Assembly (NCBI RefSeq): GCF_000176135.1
Contig: NZ_ACZN01000015.1
Location: forward strand, 682,001-746,000
Source: Vibrio coralliilyticus ATCC BAA-450
GTDB lineage: Bacteria; Pseudomonadota; Gammaproteobacteria; Enterobacterales; Vibrionaceae
Direction of reading: 5' to 3'
DNA length: 64,000 nucleotides
In this document: piece after piece, positions 34,609-44,068 of the stretch
Numbering within the stretch: position 1 is the first letter of the stretch
Layout of the letters: each line of letters opens with the position of its first letter
The notes under the pieces: generated by a model
Told to the model about the DNA's origin: nothing
The model's input: only the letters and a program-made list of their open reading frames with translations
Databases searched by the model: none
Translations under genes and position numbers: made by a program

Positions 34609-35598
34609 TCAGTGGTGATGCTTAACCTGATACATCTGCTTATCCGCTTGTTTAATCAAGCACTCAATAGAGTCTAGGCGTTCAATATTCACAATAGACA
34701 ACCCGACACTCACATTGACTTCAATCGTATGCAGTGGAGTAATCTCTGCCAAACTTTCTCTGAGCTCGGTATGCAGGGTCCGGAGAGCTTCTTCATCATC
34801 TGAAAACGCAAACGCGACAAACTCATCGCCACCATAGCGTCCACTAATGCCTGACTCTGAAAAACAGTGTTTGAAGGCGTGGCCAACTGCTGTTAACACA
34901 ACATCCCCTGCTTCATGTCCATTCTTGTCATTGATCTGCTTGAACTTATCAATATCGGCAAAGAAGCATGCGACGTAAGTTAAATTGGTGTTGAGACAAT
35001 CAGAAGCTCGCTGAAGCAACGCTCGTCGATTCAGACAACCTGTTAAGCAATCATAACTAGCGTGATAGTGAAGCTGCTGTTCAAGCTGATATTTTTCCCA
35101 CGCGACAGCGTAAAGAGAAGCCAACATTTCTAGAACTTCCAGCTCTTCTTCGCTTGGCTTAGAAGGTTGCGAGCTGTATATCGCAAATGTACCCATCACA
35201 GTCTGATCATTCGCTAATATAGGTACCGACCAGCAAGCGCGAAGGTTAGCTTTTTCAGTAATAGAGAGAAAAGGCGCCCAGTTAGGGTGGTGATTGATGT
35301 CTTCCACCACAACCGTTCGCTTGAGAAAAGCCGCTGCACCACAAGAGCCGACGTTTTCCCCAATCTCAACCCCTTCTATCGCCTGATTGTAGAAATCAGG
35401 CAAACTAGGCGCATATTCCAAATGCAATTGTTGTGTCGGCTCATCAAGACGCAAAATGGACGCACGGCGTTCACCAAACCAATGCTCGGACAGATCAACC
35501 ACTCTGCGATTGAGTTCTGCTTTCCCCATTCCTAATGCAAGCTTGGTGAGCAACTTATTGACCTCTCTGTGGGCATTCAGAAGTCGGTTATAACTCAT
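34609..35598 (-). CDS. GAF-GGDEF diguanylate cyclase
   Basis: A 329-aa cytoplasmic signalling enzyme making cyclic di-GMP. An N-terminal GAF domain (about 20-170) has VGSCGAAAFLKRTVVVED. The GGDEF domain (about 175-329) has the intact catalytic loop RYGGDEF (256-260) and DIDKFKQINDKNGH. The inhibitory I-site RxxD normally five residues before the loop is missing, so product inhibition may be absent. No membrane span. The gene is an insertion into the conserved xseA-yfgJ-der order, as is the AlaX-like gene. Confidence 0.93.
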   Translation of the reverse strand: MSYNRLLNAHREVNKLLTKLALGMGKAELNRRVVDLSEHWFGERRASILRLDEPTQQLHLEYAPSLPDFYNQAIEGVEIGENVGSCGAAAFLKRTVVVEDINHHPNWAPFLSITEKANLRACWSVPILANDQTVMGTFAIYSSQPSKPSEEELEVLEMLASLYAVAWEKYQLEQQLHYHASYDCLTGCLNRRALLQRASDCLNTNLTYVACFFADIDKFKQINDKNGHEAGDVVLTAVGHAFKHCFSESGISGRYGGDEFVAFAFSDDEEALRTLHTELRESLAEITPLHTIEVNVSVGLSIVNIERLDSIECLIKQADKQMYQVKHHH

Positions 35599-35909
35599 AA
35601 GGCTGACTCGTTTTTATTATTAACAGAACAAAGTAACATATAAGGTCATTTTATAATCAGACCTTAGCCACACTAGCATACTGAATAATTGATTATCGAG
35701 TTGACATCTATATTATGGGGTAAAGATCTTCATGAGATCATCGGCTAAATCCATTTTGATCAGCGATCACCCCTCAAAAGAATATTTATATAACCACACA
35801 CCGAAAGCATAAGTTACATGTGCTGTTTTTGAATTTAAAACAATATTAAAACCCAAATAAAGCGCAAAAACCCAGGCATTTAGAATTTAATAAAATGATC
35901 GCATTATAA
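35599..35909. other. Intergenic region between the GGDEF and AlaX-like genes
   Basis: A 311-bp AT-rich gap upstream of the GGDEF gene. An inverted repeat, TAAGGTC (35641-35647) with GACCTTA (35660-35666), lies about 45 bp before that gene. A TTGACA at 35700-35705 has no good -10 at the right distance. No gene recognised. Confidence 0.45.
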
Positions 35910-36776
35910 TTATGCCGCGATTACATTAGTGTGCATTTCAATATTTTGCGCATCAATTTGAATCAAATTAACCACAATGTCTTTGTATTCATTGAGGTTT
36001 TTAGCATGTGTACCACCGCAAGGGATTTCAGCAAGGTTCTGTTCTCCAAGATCACATCGCCAATAACGTGAATCTGTTAACGCATTGCCACAGCATTTTA
36101 TCTCGATATCAGAATCGACAGTTAACCATTGTGCTATCTGCTGGTTAACCCAGGATTGTATCTTTTCTAAATCAGCCAGCATGTCTGCACTGTTTAGCCC
36201 TCGCTTGCGCAGTGTTTTGCCAAGACGGTATGTATCGATACACTTATCTTCACTCACAAAGCTTGCCTCTTGGGCATAGCTGTTAAAGTCGTAGTAGCCG
36301 TGTGGGTCTTTACGATCTGCCTCTTTGCGCCAGTAACCATTTTCCACTAACACTTTGTTAAGCGCCAAATAGGCGATATGCCCAGCGCTGTGTCCCCGAC
36401 TCAGTGCTTGCTGATACGGTTTGTCTACAACGAGTGTGACCTCCTGCTGAGCCACAAGGCCTGTGACCGATTTATCTAGGCAATGCACAACAACAAATGC
36501 CCATCCTTCTTCATCGCGTTTGACTGGGATTGCACTGCCAACGTAGAGCTCATCACTGCTGAGTTCAACAGCGCCAACCAAACAATCAATCACCACGTGA
36601 CCGTCAATGGTTCCTTTATCCGCTGGATGATCAGGCCAGATATGACTTACGGGGTGGAATGGGGTCATTTCGGTGATGAGGTAAAGGTAATCTTGTCCCA
36701 ATTCAACGCGTTGAACCTGAGAAGCAAGCTGCCACGTATCGTGACAAAAGCGTGTAATTGTAGGTGTAACAGACAT
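35910..36776 (-). CDS. AlaX-like alanyl-tRNA editing protein
   Basis: A 288-aa free-standing editing-domain protein related to the second additional domain of threonyl- and alanyl-tRNA synthetases. Zinc ligands are visible as H129-x3-H133 (RGHSAGHIAYL) and C253-x3-H257 (PCGGTHAKN). Such proteins hydrolyse Ser- or Gly-tRNA(Ala). A start-proximal segment TEMTPFHPVSHIW corresponds to the beta-barrel seen in AlaX type II. The gene lies downstream of the der terminator and has no clear operon partner. Confidence 0.85.
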   Translation of the reverse strand: MSVTPTITRFCHDTWQLASQVQRVELGQDYLYLITEMTPFHPVSHIWPDHPADKGTIDGHVVIDCLVGAVELSSDELYVGSAIPVKRDEEGWAFVVVHCLDKSVTGLVAQQEVTLVVDKPYQQALSRGHSAGHIAYLALNKVLVENGYWRKEADRKDPHGYYDFNSYAQEASFVSEDKCIDTYRLGKTLRKRGLNSADMLADLEKIQSWVNQQIAQWLTVDSDIEIKCCGNALTDSRYWRCDLGEQNLAEIPCGGTHAKNLNEYKDIVVNLIQIDAQNIEMHTNVIAA

Positions 36777-36793
36777 CTAGCTATCCTGTATAA

Positions 36794-36823
36794 AAAAAGC
36801 GCCCTTATTTAAAGGCGCTTTTT
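36794..36823. terminator. Bidirectional terminator after der
   Basis: AAAAAGCGCC (36794-36803) pairs with GGCGCTTTTT (36814-36823) around a 10-nt AT-rich loop. It ends the der transcript on the minus strand 12 bp past its stop. Confidence 0.85.
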
Positions 36824-36834
36824 GTTGTTCTATA

Positions 36835-38322
36835 TTATTTCTTGCGGTTTTTCATCATGCTCATCAAGCGCTTACGTTTACGCTCTTGAGACAAGGTCAT
36901 CTTATTTGACTTGCCTTCAAATGGGTTATCGCTGTTTTGGAATTGAATTCGAATTGGCGTGCCCATGATCTCTAATGACTTACGGTAATAGTTCATCAGA
37001 TAGCGCTTGTAAGAATCCGGCAGTTCATTAACCTGATTACCGTGAATCACCACGATTGGTGGGTTATAACCGCCTGCGTGTGCATATTTCAGCTTCACGC
37101 GACGACCACGAACCAATGGTGGCTGGTGATCTTCGGTCGCCATTTTCATGATACGAGTCAGAACCGAAGTGCCCACACGAGTGGTCGCTGACTTATACGC
37201 TTCTTGAACAGACTCGAATAAATGGCCAACACCAGTGCCGTGAAGAGCAGAAATAAAGTGAATACGAGCGAAGTCAACAAAACCAAGACGACGATCGAGC
37301 TCTTTTTTAACGTGCTCTTTAACGTCCATATCCAAGCCGTCCCACTTGTTAACGGCAATGACAATCGAACGACCTGCGTTCAATGCAAAGCCAAGCAGGC
37401 TAAGATCTTGGTCTGAGATGTTTTCGCGTGCATCGATAACAAGCAGTACAACGTTAGCATCTTCTACCGCTTTCAAAGTCTTAACAACGGAGAACTTCTC
37501 TACTGTTTCGTTGATACGCTTACGACGACGGACACCCGCAGTATCGATAAGAACATACTCTCGACCGTCTCGCTCCATCGGAATGTAGATAGAGTCACGA
37601 GTCGTGCCCGGCATGTCATACACAACTACACGCTCTTCACCAAGGATGCGGTTAGTGAGCGTCGATTTACCAACATTTGGACGACCGATAATCGCCAATT
37701 TGATTGGTTGATCTTGAAGACGCTTAAATTCCGCTTCTGCTTCTTCTTCAGTGTAATCAAGCTTCTCTTCATCTTCGTCAATGAAGTCTGTAAGATCTTC
37801 GATTTCACCTCGTGCTTCTTCCGCCATTTTCTCAGCAAATGGGTTTAGTGCGCGGTCAATCAATGCACCCACACCACGGCCATGTGCCGCAGCAATCTGG
37901 TACATGCTTTCAACGCCTAGCTGCCAGAAGTCAGCCGAGGCTGCATCCGCATCAATGCCATCAACTTTGTTAACGACAAGCATTGAAGGCTTTTCAATCT
38001 TACGCAGGTGATTAGAAATCGCGATGTCCGATGGAGTTAGACCGGCACGGCCATCCACCATAAACAGTACAACATCAGCTTCATCAATCGCCGCAAGCGA
38101 CTGTTCAGCCATTTTAGTTTCAACACCTTCTTCAGTACCGTCGATACCACCAGTGTCAATAACAATAAATTCGTGTTCACCAAGCTTAGCTTGGCCATAT
38201 TTACGGTCACGAGTTAAGCCAGGGAAGTCCGCGACTAATGCGTCACGCGTGCGAGTCAGTCGATTAAACAACGTTGATTTACCAACGTTTGGACGCCCTA
38301 CCAGAGCAACAACAGGTACCAT
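36835..38322 (-). CDS. der: Ribosome-assembly GTPase Der (EngA)
   Basis: Der has two tandem GTPase domains and is essential for 50S subunit maturation. The 495-aa protein shows [14 protein letters not shown] in G domain 1 and [14 protein letters not shown] in G domain 2. The DTGGI and DTAGV switch II motifs and the NKVD and NKWD base-specificity motifs are also present. A long acidic linker (about 170-200, [17 protein letters not shown]) joins the domains; the KH-like C-terminus ends [15 protein letters not shown]. It lies downstream of bamB, separated by the hairpin element at 38348-38399. Confidence 0.98.
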   Translation of the reverse strand: MVPVVALVGRPNVGKSTLFNRLTRTRDALVADFPGLTRDRKYGQAKLGEHEFIVIDTGGIDGTEEGVETKMAEQSLAAIDEADVVLFMVDGRAGLTPSDIAISNHLRKIEKPSMLVVNKVDGIDADAASADFWQLGVESMYQIAAAHGRGVGALIDRALNPFAEKMAEEARGEIEDLTDFIDEDEEKLDYTEEEAEAEFKRLQDQPIKLAIIGRPNVGKSTLTNRILGEERVVVYDMPGTTRDSIYIPMERDGREYVLIDTAGVRRRKRINETVEKFSVVKTLKAVEDANVVLLVIDARENISDQDLSLLGFALNAGRSIVIAVNKWDGLDMDVKEHVKKELDRRLGFVDFARIHFISALHGTGVGHLFESVQEAYKSATTRVGTSVLTRIMKMATEDHQPPLVRGRRVKLKYAHAGGYNPPIVVIHGNQVNELPDSYKRYLMNYYRKSLEIMGTPIRIQFQNSDNPFEGKSNKMTLSQERKRKRLMSMMKNRKK

Positions 38323-38347
38323 AACAACCTCTACAATATACTTTCTA

Positions 38348-38399
38348 TGTAGTTATAGGTAATGACTAATCCCAATACCAGTGTTTACCTATAACTACA
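38348..38399. repeat. 52-bp hairpin element with 15-bp perfect arms between der and bamB
   Basis: TGTAGTTATAGGTAA (38348-38362) and TTACCTATAACTACA (38385-38399) are perfect complements around a 22-base loop. It lies 25 bp upstream of der, on the transcript leading into der. It has no T run and is too long for an ordinary terminator; it resembles a dispersed palindromic repeat or small MITE-like unit. A single copy is seen in this window. Confidence 0.6.
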
Positions 38400-38426
38400 G
38401 ATTTTATTTTGTTCTATCCAATAAAA

Positions 38427-38456
38427 CGGCTCCCAACTGTTACCAGCCAGGAGCCG
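38427..38456 (-). terminator. Terminator after bamB
   Basis: CGGCTCC (38427-38433) pairs with GGAGCCG (38450-38456) and is followed on the minus strand by TTTTATT. It lies 21 bp past the bamB stop, so bamB and der may be only partly co-transcribed. Confidence 0.7.
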
Positions 38457-38477
38457 AATGTGAATTATATCACACGA

Positions 38478-39638
38478 TTACTTGGTAATGCTCAGTTTCT
38501 TTACATCGCCATTACGTGTTACTGCAATGTAGCCATCTGGCACATTAATTGGCGCAACTGCGAAACCGCTGCTGTTGATTTGCTGCTGTGCAACAAATTC
38601 GCCAGTATCTCGGTCAAGCCAATGCAGATAACCTTCGCTATCGCCCACAACCACATAGCCATTAATGAGTGCCGGTGCGGTCAATAGACGGTGTTCAAGT
38701 TGCTCGTTACTCCAAAGCTCTGTGCCACTGCGTGCATCAACGGCAACCAGATAATCTTTATCTGTCACAACAAACAGACGACCACCATCGCTGGCAAGAT
38801 CAGTAGATGACGAGTATTTACGCTTCCAGACTGACTTACCCGAGCGCAGATCAATAGCGGTCAACTGACCGTTATAACCAACAATATACAGTGTGCTACC
38901 AAGAACCAGTGGAGAAGCATCAACGTCGACTAGACGATCGATTTCTGTTGCTCCTTGTGGCGTACCGATAGGCTGTTGCCAAATCAGCTGACCACGCTCT
39001 GCAATCGCAGCCGCTAGACGACCATTCGCTGTTCCCCAGAATACACCGCCAGATACCGTCACAGGAGCGCTGTTACCGCGCAGAGTCAGACTTGGCACTT
39101 CTGTGCTGATGGTCCACTTGATATCACCGGTTGCCTGATCCAGAGCAATCAACATACCCGTTGCAGTGTGAACAATAACTAAGTTGCTTTCCGTCGCAGG
39201 TGCCGCTAGCACTTCACCTTCAACATCTACACGCCAGTTCACTTCACCGGTTTCTTCGTTCAGGGCAATCACCTGACCGTTTTCACTACCAATAAAAATT
39301 TGGCTGTAACCTGCAGTGATGCCACCAGATAAGCGAGCGGGAACATTCTGTTCAAGATCTTGTTGCCACAAGGTACTGCCATTTTCAGGGCTCAGTGCCT
39401 TCACAATACCTTCACGGCTTGCAACAAAGACTTTGTCATAAGCATATTCAGGAGACAATTTAGAGAAGTAGTTTGATACGCCATCACCAACACTGGCACT
39501 CCATTCACTCTTCGGAGTGAATTCACTGTCAACCTGAGGCACTGGCGCCATGATAATGGTATCTTCTTCACTGGCACAGCCAGCAAGAACACCCAAAATG
39601 GCCGCCGCAGTGAGGGCTTTTTTCAGCATTTTATTCAT
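38478..39638 (-). CDS. bamB: Outer-membrane assembly lipoprotein BamB
   Basis: BamB is a periplasmic lipoprotein of the BAM complex that folds beta-barrel proteins into the outer membrane. A lipobox LAGC is in the first 21 residues. The rest is an eight-bladed beta-propeller of PQQ-like repeats, such as GSTLWQQDLEQNVP, TGEVNWRVDVEGEV and SGTELWSNEQLEHR. The ATG at 39638 gives 386 aa starting MNKMLKKALT; an in-frame ATG at 39650 would add four residues and overlap the yfgM stop. Operon with yfgM. Confidence 0.95.
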   Translation of the reverse strand: MNKMLKKALTAAAILGVLAGCASEEDTIIMAPVPQVDSEFTPKSEWSASVGDGVSNYFSKLSPEYAYDKVFVASREGIVKALSPENGSTLWQQDLEQNVPARLSGGITAGYSQIFIGSENGQVIALNEETGEVNWRVDVEGEVLAAPATESNLVIVHTATGMLIALDQATGDIKWTISTEVPSLTLRGNSAPVTVSGGVFWGTANGRLAAAIAERGQLIWQQPIGTPQGATEIDRLVDVDASPLVLGSTLYIVGYNGQLTAIDLRSGKSVWKRKYSSSTDLASDGGRLFVVTDKDYLVAVDARSGTELWSNEQLEHRLLTAPALINGYVVVGDSEGYLHWLDRDTGEFVAQQQINSSGFAVAPINVPDGYIAVTRNGDVKKLSITK

Positions 39639-39649
39639 GCACAGCACCA

Positions 39650-40264
39650 TTACTTCGCCAGGTCGTCCAGTTTCATTTGTATAGTCTGACTTGCATCATC
39701 CGCTTGCTGTGCTTCGGTATAAGCTGCGTACGCACCTTCCGCATCACCTTTACGAAGAAGGATATCCCCCTTCAGCTCAGCAACACGTCCAGCCCAGCTT
39801 TCATCATTAATTGCAGCTAGTTCAGAAACAGCCGCATCAAATTCACCCTGTTCTGCTTTCAAGCGAGCAAGACGGAAAGAAATAACAGAAATTAGTGCTT
39901 GGTCTTCAGTCGCTGTTTTTGCCCATTCAAGCTGCGCAAGTGCTTCATCTAAGCTGCCCGCTTCAACCTGCACTTTCGCTAGTTGAAGAGCTGCAAGGAC
40001 TGCATACTGAGTCTCTTTGTTAGCATCAATAAAGCTCTGAACCGCACCTTCGCCTTCAGCACCTTTGGCCGCCAGTTCCTGAACAGCCTTGGTATAACTT
40101 TCAGACGCAGCTTCCTGAGCTGCTGTCACTGAATCTTGGTAGTAGCGCCAACCAAATAGGCCACCCAGACCGATAACCGCGCCGAAAATGACCGCTTTAC
40201 CGTTTTCTTTCCACCAATCTTTGATCGCTTCTACTTGTTGTTCTTCAGTATCGTAGAGTTCCAC
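39650..40264 (-). CDS. yfgM: Periplasmic chaperone-like SecYEG-associated protein YfgM
   Basis: A 204-aa single-span inner-membrane protein. The cytoplasmic N-terminus MELYDTEEQQVEAIKDWWKE is a family signature. A membrane span (about 24-42, VIFGAVIGLGGLFGWRYY) is followed by a periplasmic TPR-like domain rich in Ala and Glu. In E. coli YfgM works with PpiD and SecYEG in handing over secreted proteins. It overlaps the start region of bamB and lies downstream of hisS, as in E. coli. Confidence 0.93.
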   Translation of the reverse strand: MELYDTEEQQVEAIKDWWKENGKAVIFGAVIGLGGLFGWRYYQDSVTAAQEAASESYTKAVQELAAKGAEGEGAVQSFIDANKETQYAVLAALQLAKVQVEAGSLDEALAQLEWAKTATEDQALISVISFRLARLKAEQGEFDAAVSELAAINDESWAGRVAELKGDILLRKGDAEGAYAAYTEAQQADDASQTIQMKLDDLAK

Positions 40265-40286
40265 TTCCTGTCCTCTTGAATCTAAA

Positions 40287-40310
40287 AAGTGGTGACTAGA
40301 ATCACCACTT
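40287..40310 (-). terminator. Hairpin between hisS and yfgM
   Basis: AAGTGGTGA (40287-40295) and TCACCACTT (40302-40310) form a perfect 9-bp stem, followed on the minus strand by T5. It looks like an intrinsic terminator inside the operon and may lower expression of yfgM-bamB relative to hisS. Confidence 0.65.
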
Positions 40311-40325
40311 CAAATTTGAATGCGT

Positions 40326-41594
40326 TTAAACCAACTCTGCCAGCTTAGCTGCAACGTCTGCTTGGCCGTAAGTTTCTTGAGTGCCGCCAATCAGGTCTTT
40401 CAGTACCACAGTGTTATCTGCTACTTCGTTTTCACCAAGAACCAGCGCCACTGCTGCACCTACCTTGTCGGCACGCTTAAATTGTTTCTTAAAGTTACCA
40501 CCACCGAAATGGTTCATCACACGAATGCCTGGAACTTGCTCACGTAGTAACTCAGCCAGCTTCATGCCCGCCATCATAGTGCCTTCGCCCGCAGTAACCA
40601 TGTAGACATCAACAGAGCGGCGAACGTCTGTCAGTTCTAGTGTTTCTAGCATGAGAACCAGACGCTCAAGACCCATTGCAAAACCGACAGCTGGCGTTGC
40701 TTTACCGCCCAACTGTTCGACTAGACCATCATAACGGCCACCGCCACATACCGTGCCTTGAGCCCCTAAGCTTTCCGTGATCCACTCAAATACCGTGCGG
40801 TTGTAGTAATCAAGACCACGAACCAGACGCTCATTTACTGTGTATTCGATACCTGCAGCGTCAAGAAGTTCACAAAGACCAGCAAAATGTTGTTTGGACT
40901 CTTCACCAAGATAATCTGAAAGACGTGGCGCATCACCAAGAATCGCCTGAACGTCAGGGTTCTTAGTATCCAAAACGCGCAGCGGGTTTGTGTGCATACG
41001 ACGTTTGCAGTCATCATCCAGAACATCGATGTGTTGCTCAAGGAAGGCAATCAAAGCTGTGCGGTAGTTAGCACGGTCTTCTAGAGAACCGATAGAGTTC
41101 AGCTCAAGACGAACGTGTTTATCAATACCCAACTCACGCCACAAACGTGCTGTCATCATGATAAGTTCAGCATCGACATCTGGACCATCCAGACCAAATA
41201 CTTCTACACCACACTGGTGGAATTGACGGTAGCGGCCTTTCTGTGGACGTTCATGACGGAACATTGGCCCCATGTACCATAGACGCTGCTCAGAGCGGTC
41301 AATCAGACTGTTCTCAATACAAGAGCGCACACAACCAGCAGTCCCTTCCGGACGAAGAGTCAGGCTGTCACCATTGCGATCGTCAAAGGTGTACATCTCC
41401 TTTTCAACCACATCCGTGACTTCACCGATAGCACGGCTAAATAGATGAGTCATCTCAACGATTGGCATGCGCACTTCGCTGTAACCGTATGCGCTGATTA
41501 CATTCTTCACTGCGTTTTCAAGTTTTTGCCACAGTGGTGATTGAGTTGGAAGGCAGTCGTTCATGCCTCGAATTGCTTGGATTTTCTTTGCCAC
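40326..41594 (-). CDS. hisS: Histidyl-tRNA synthetase
   Basis: Class II synthetase charging tRNA(His). The 422-aa protein begins [20 protein letters not shown]. It contains motif 2 around [19 protein letters not shown], the histidine loop [15 protein letters not shown] and motif 3 [13 protein letters not shown]. The anticodon-binding domain ends at AAKLAELV. Full length and intact. It lies between ispG and yfgM, separated from yfgM by an intrinsic hairpin. Confidence 0.98.
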   Translation of the reverse strand: MAKKIQAIRGMNDCLPTQSPLWQKLENAVKNVISAYGYSEVRMPIVEMTHLFSRAIGEVTDVVEKEMYTFDDRNGDSLTLRPEGTAGCVRSCIENSLIDRSEQRLWYMGPMFRHERPQKGRYRQFHQCGVEVFGLDGPDVDAELIMMTARLWRELGIDKHVRLELNSIGSLEDRANYRTALIAFLEQHIDVLDDDCKRRMHTNPLRVLDTKNPDVQAILGDAPRLSDYLGEESKQHFAGLCELLDAAGIEYTVNERLVRGLDYYNRTVFEWITESLGAQGTVCGGGRYDGLVEQLGGKATPAVGFAMGLERLVLMLETLELTDVRRSVDVYMVTAGEGTMMAGMKLAELLREQVPGIRVMNHFGGGNFKKQFKRADKVGAAVALVLGENEVADNTVVLKDLIGGTQETYGQADVAAKLAELV

Positions 41595-41625
41595 AATATT
41601 TACCGTAATTTTGGTTACGTTGAGA

Positions 41626-42744
41626 TTAATCTTTTACTTTTACGTCGATGCGGTTTGCTTCGTCTAATGTTGAAGCTTTTGCACGAATTTTAGCTTCTAG
41701 CTGGTCAACAAGGTCATTATTGTCGAAACGCTCTTTCTGACGTTTACCGTCTTCGTAGAATGCGCTCTTCTTGTTGCTGCCAGCAAGACCAAGGTGAGAG
41801 ACTTCTGCTTCACCCGGGCCATTGACGACACAACCAATGATAGACACGTCCATCGGAGTAATGATGTCTTCAAGACGCTCTTCTAACGCGTTAACCGTGC
41901 TAATCACATCAAACTCCTGACGTGAACAGCTTGGGCAAGCAATGAAGTTGATACCACGGGAGCGAATACGCAGAGATTTAAGAATATCAAAGCCAACTTT
42001 GATCTCTTCAACCGGGTTAGCTGCCAGAGAAATACGCAGCGTATCACCGATACCTTCTGCCAATAGCATACCCAGACCAACTGCAGACTTCACAGAACCC
42101 GCACGAGCACCGCCCGCTTCTGTAATACCTAAGTGAAGTGGCTGATCGATTTTCTTCGCCAACAAGCGATACGAATCCACAGCAAGGAAAACATCTGACG
42201 CCTTTACACTGACCTTAAACTGGTCAAAGTTTAGACGATCCAGAATATCAACATGACGCATTGCAGACTCTACCAGCGCCTCAGGCGTTGGTTCGCCGTA
42301 CTTCATCTGGATATCTTTTTCCAGAGAGCCGCCATTCACACCAATACGGATAGGAATATTCTTATCGCGCGCGCAATCAACGACTGAACGGATACGATCT
42401 TCGTTACCGATATTACCCGGGTTGATACGTAGACAGTCAACACCGTACTCAGCAACTTTCAGCGCTATACGGTAGTCAAAGTGAATATCAGCCACCAGCG
42501 GAATGTTGACCTGCTGCTTAATTAGCTTAAAGGCTTCAGCCGCATCCATAGTAGGAACTGACACTCGAACGATATCAGCACCGACATTTTCCAGTGATTT
42601 TATTTGTGCAACAGTCGCTTCGACGTCTGTTGTTCTGGTGTTAGTCATTGACTGCACTGCAATCGGAGCACCGTCACCAATAGGCACATCGCCCACGTAA
42701 ATACGAGTCGATGGGCGACGTTTGATAGGAGATTCGTGTTGCAT
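41626..42744 (-). CDS. ispG: 4-hydroxy-3-methylbut-2-en-1-yl diphosphate synthase
   Basis: IspG (GcpE) carries out the next-to-last step of the MEP isoprenoid pathway using a 4Fe-4S cluster. The 372-aa protein has the TIM-barrel start [20 protein letters not shown] and the [16 protein letters not shown] segment. Its cluster ligands are in [10 protein letters not shown] and [11 protein letters not shown]. It is eight bases downstream of rodZ, so the two are co-transcribed. Confidence 0.98.
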   Translation of the reverse strand: MQHESPIKRRPSTRIYVGDVPIGDGAPIAVQSMTNTRTTDVEATVAQIKSLENVGADIVRVSVPTMDAAEAFKLIKQQVNIPLVADIHFDYRIALKVAEYGVDCLRINPGNIGNEDRIRSVVDCARDKNIPIRIGVNGGSLEKDIQMKYGEPTPEALVESAMRHVDILDRLNFDQFKVSVKASDVFLAVDSYRLLAKKIDQPLHLGITEAGGARAGSVKSAVGLGMLLAEGIGDTLRISLAANPVEEIKVGFDILKSLRIRSRGINFIACPSCSRQEFDVISTVNALEERLEDIITPMDVSIIGCVVNGPGEAEVSHLGLAGSNKKSAFYEDGKRQKERFDNNDLVDQLEAKIRAKASTLDEANRIDVKVKD

Positions 42745-42752
42745 ATTTATTT

Positions 42753-43745
42753 CTAAGGTAAGGTGAATCTTGCTACTTTGCCTGAAGTATACCCAGAAAG
42801 GTCGACAGGTTCACTTGATAATGTCATTGAAACGTTTTCTGGGGCACCCAAAATCACGTTATAAGGCCTTTCACCGCTCACTTGTAAATCCTGACCGGCT
42901 TTCTTAATACCTGTCGCCAGTGTTTTACCTGTCGCATCTTTCACCTGAATCCAACAGTCATCGCTGAAAGACATTTCTAAGAGGTTGGCGACAACGGGTT
43001 CAGAAGAATTTTCGGTTTCTTTCTCTGGTTGGTTCGGCTCAGCGGCAACAACCGGTTCAGTGACTGGCTCCGTGACGACTTCAGGTTCAGCAGGCTCAGT
43101 AATTGCTTGGACAACTTCAGTTGGCTGCTCAACGATTTCAGGCTCAGCCGTTGCTGTTTCAACCGGAGTAGTGACCTCTTCAAGTGGCTGTTCAACCACT
43201 TGCTGGCCCTCTGGTGATTCATTAATCAGGCTTGGCTCAACCGCAGCAAAATCTAGCTCATCGTTTTCAGCCAGCTCTTGCTCGATTTTCATTTCTTGTT
43301 CCGTTGCAGTGGTCAGCTCAACTGCGCTGTTTTCTTGATTTTGCCACCACCAAACGGAAGAGATACCGACAATAATGGCAAAAATGCCCCATGTCAGAGT
43401 CATAATGCGGCTATCGTGTTTTTCTTTATTGGTCTTCTGCGAAAAGCTTTGCATCTCATGCTCTTCGTGCTGCGCTTCACCACAATCATCTAATGCGCAC
43501 AACACCACAGATTCTTTAATGCCCACGACACGTGCATAAGAACGGAGGTAACCACGAGTAAAGGTCGCCACCTGTTCACTTTCAAATTGATTCAATTCGA
43601 TGTTTTCAATGATGGAGCGACGCAAACGTAGTCGATCCGCCACTTGTTGCTGCGTCAGGCCGAGCTCTTCACGTTTTTGTTTTAAAATCGTACCCGCTTC
43701 GACTTTATTCTCTTCTTGTACTGGTGTTTGCTGTTCAACACTCAT
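42753..43745 (-). CDS. rodZ: Cytoskeletal protein RodZ
   Basis: RodZ anchors MreB to the membrane and helps set rod shape. The 330-aa protein has a cytoplasmic HTH domain (about 15-80, [20 protein letters not shown]) and one membrane span (about 116-136, [19 protein letters not shown]). A long Glu/Pro/Val/Thr-rich periplasmic linker (about 180-250) leads to a C-terminal beta domain (about 255-330). It is first in the rodZ-ispG run and is preceded by a 323-bp gap. Confidence 0.93.
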   Translation of the reverse strand: MSVEQQTPVQEENKVEAGTILKQKREELGLTQQQVADRLRLRRSIIENIELNQFESEQVATFTRGYLRSYARVVGIKESVVLCALDDCGEAQHEEHEMQSFSQKTNKEKHDSRIMTLTWGIFAIIVGISSVWWWQNQENSAVELTTATEQEMKIEQELAENDELDFAAVEPSLINESPEGQQVVEQPLEEVTTPVETATAEPEIVEQPTEVVQAITEPAEPEVVTEPVTEPVVAAEPNQPEKETENSSEPVVANLLEMSFSDDCWIQVKDATGKTLATGIKKAGQDLQVSGERPYNVILGAPENVSMTLSSEPVDLSGYTSGKVARFTLP

Positions 43746-44068
43746 AATGTTTTAACGTCTCTTTTCAGGGGATTCTGAGCCAATCGCACGTTTATCGTTT
43801 TTCGTTAGTTGTGCTGGTTTTGTTCAAAATCCAAAATTTTTGAGGATATTGCCTCACCAAATTGCATAAAAGTACTTCACTCAATCGCAGAGGTATTACC
43901 TCTAAAGCACTAAAGTTTAATTCTAATAGATATCAGAGATGAAACAACATAGAAAAGGCGCATAAATTACAAGCAGCTCAAGGTTTTTCCTGATTTTGAC
44001 ATTATTTAGCAACACCAATTTACAAAAAAGCCAGAGCTGAGCCCTGGCTTTGTCGTCAAAACACTCAA
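43746..44068. other. Gap between rodZ and rlmN, lacking pilF/pilW
   Basis: This 323-bp AT-rich stretch holds the rodZ promoter region and the rlmN terminator. No long reading frame is present in the minus-strand direction where other gammaproteobacteria such as Pseudomonas, and from memory V. vulnificus, carry the type IV pilus assembly gene pilF. No clear remnant was seen. Confidence 0.55.
44027..44051. terminator. Terminator of rlmN
   Basis: AAAGCCAG (44027-44034) pairs with CTGGCTTT (44044-44051) around a 9-nt partly paired loop; on the minus strand it continues into TTTT. It lies 18 bp past the rlmN stop. Confidence 0.75.
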
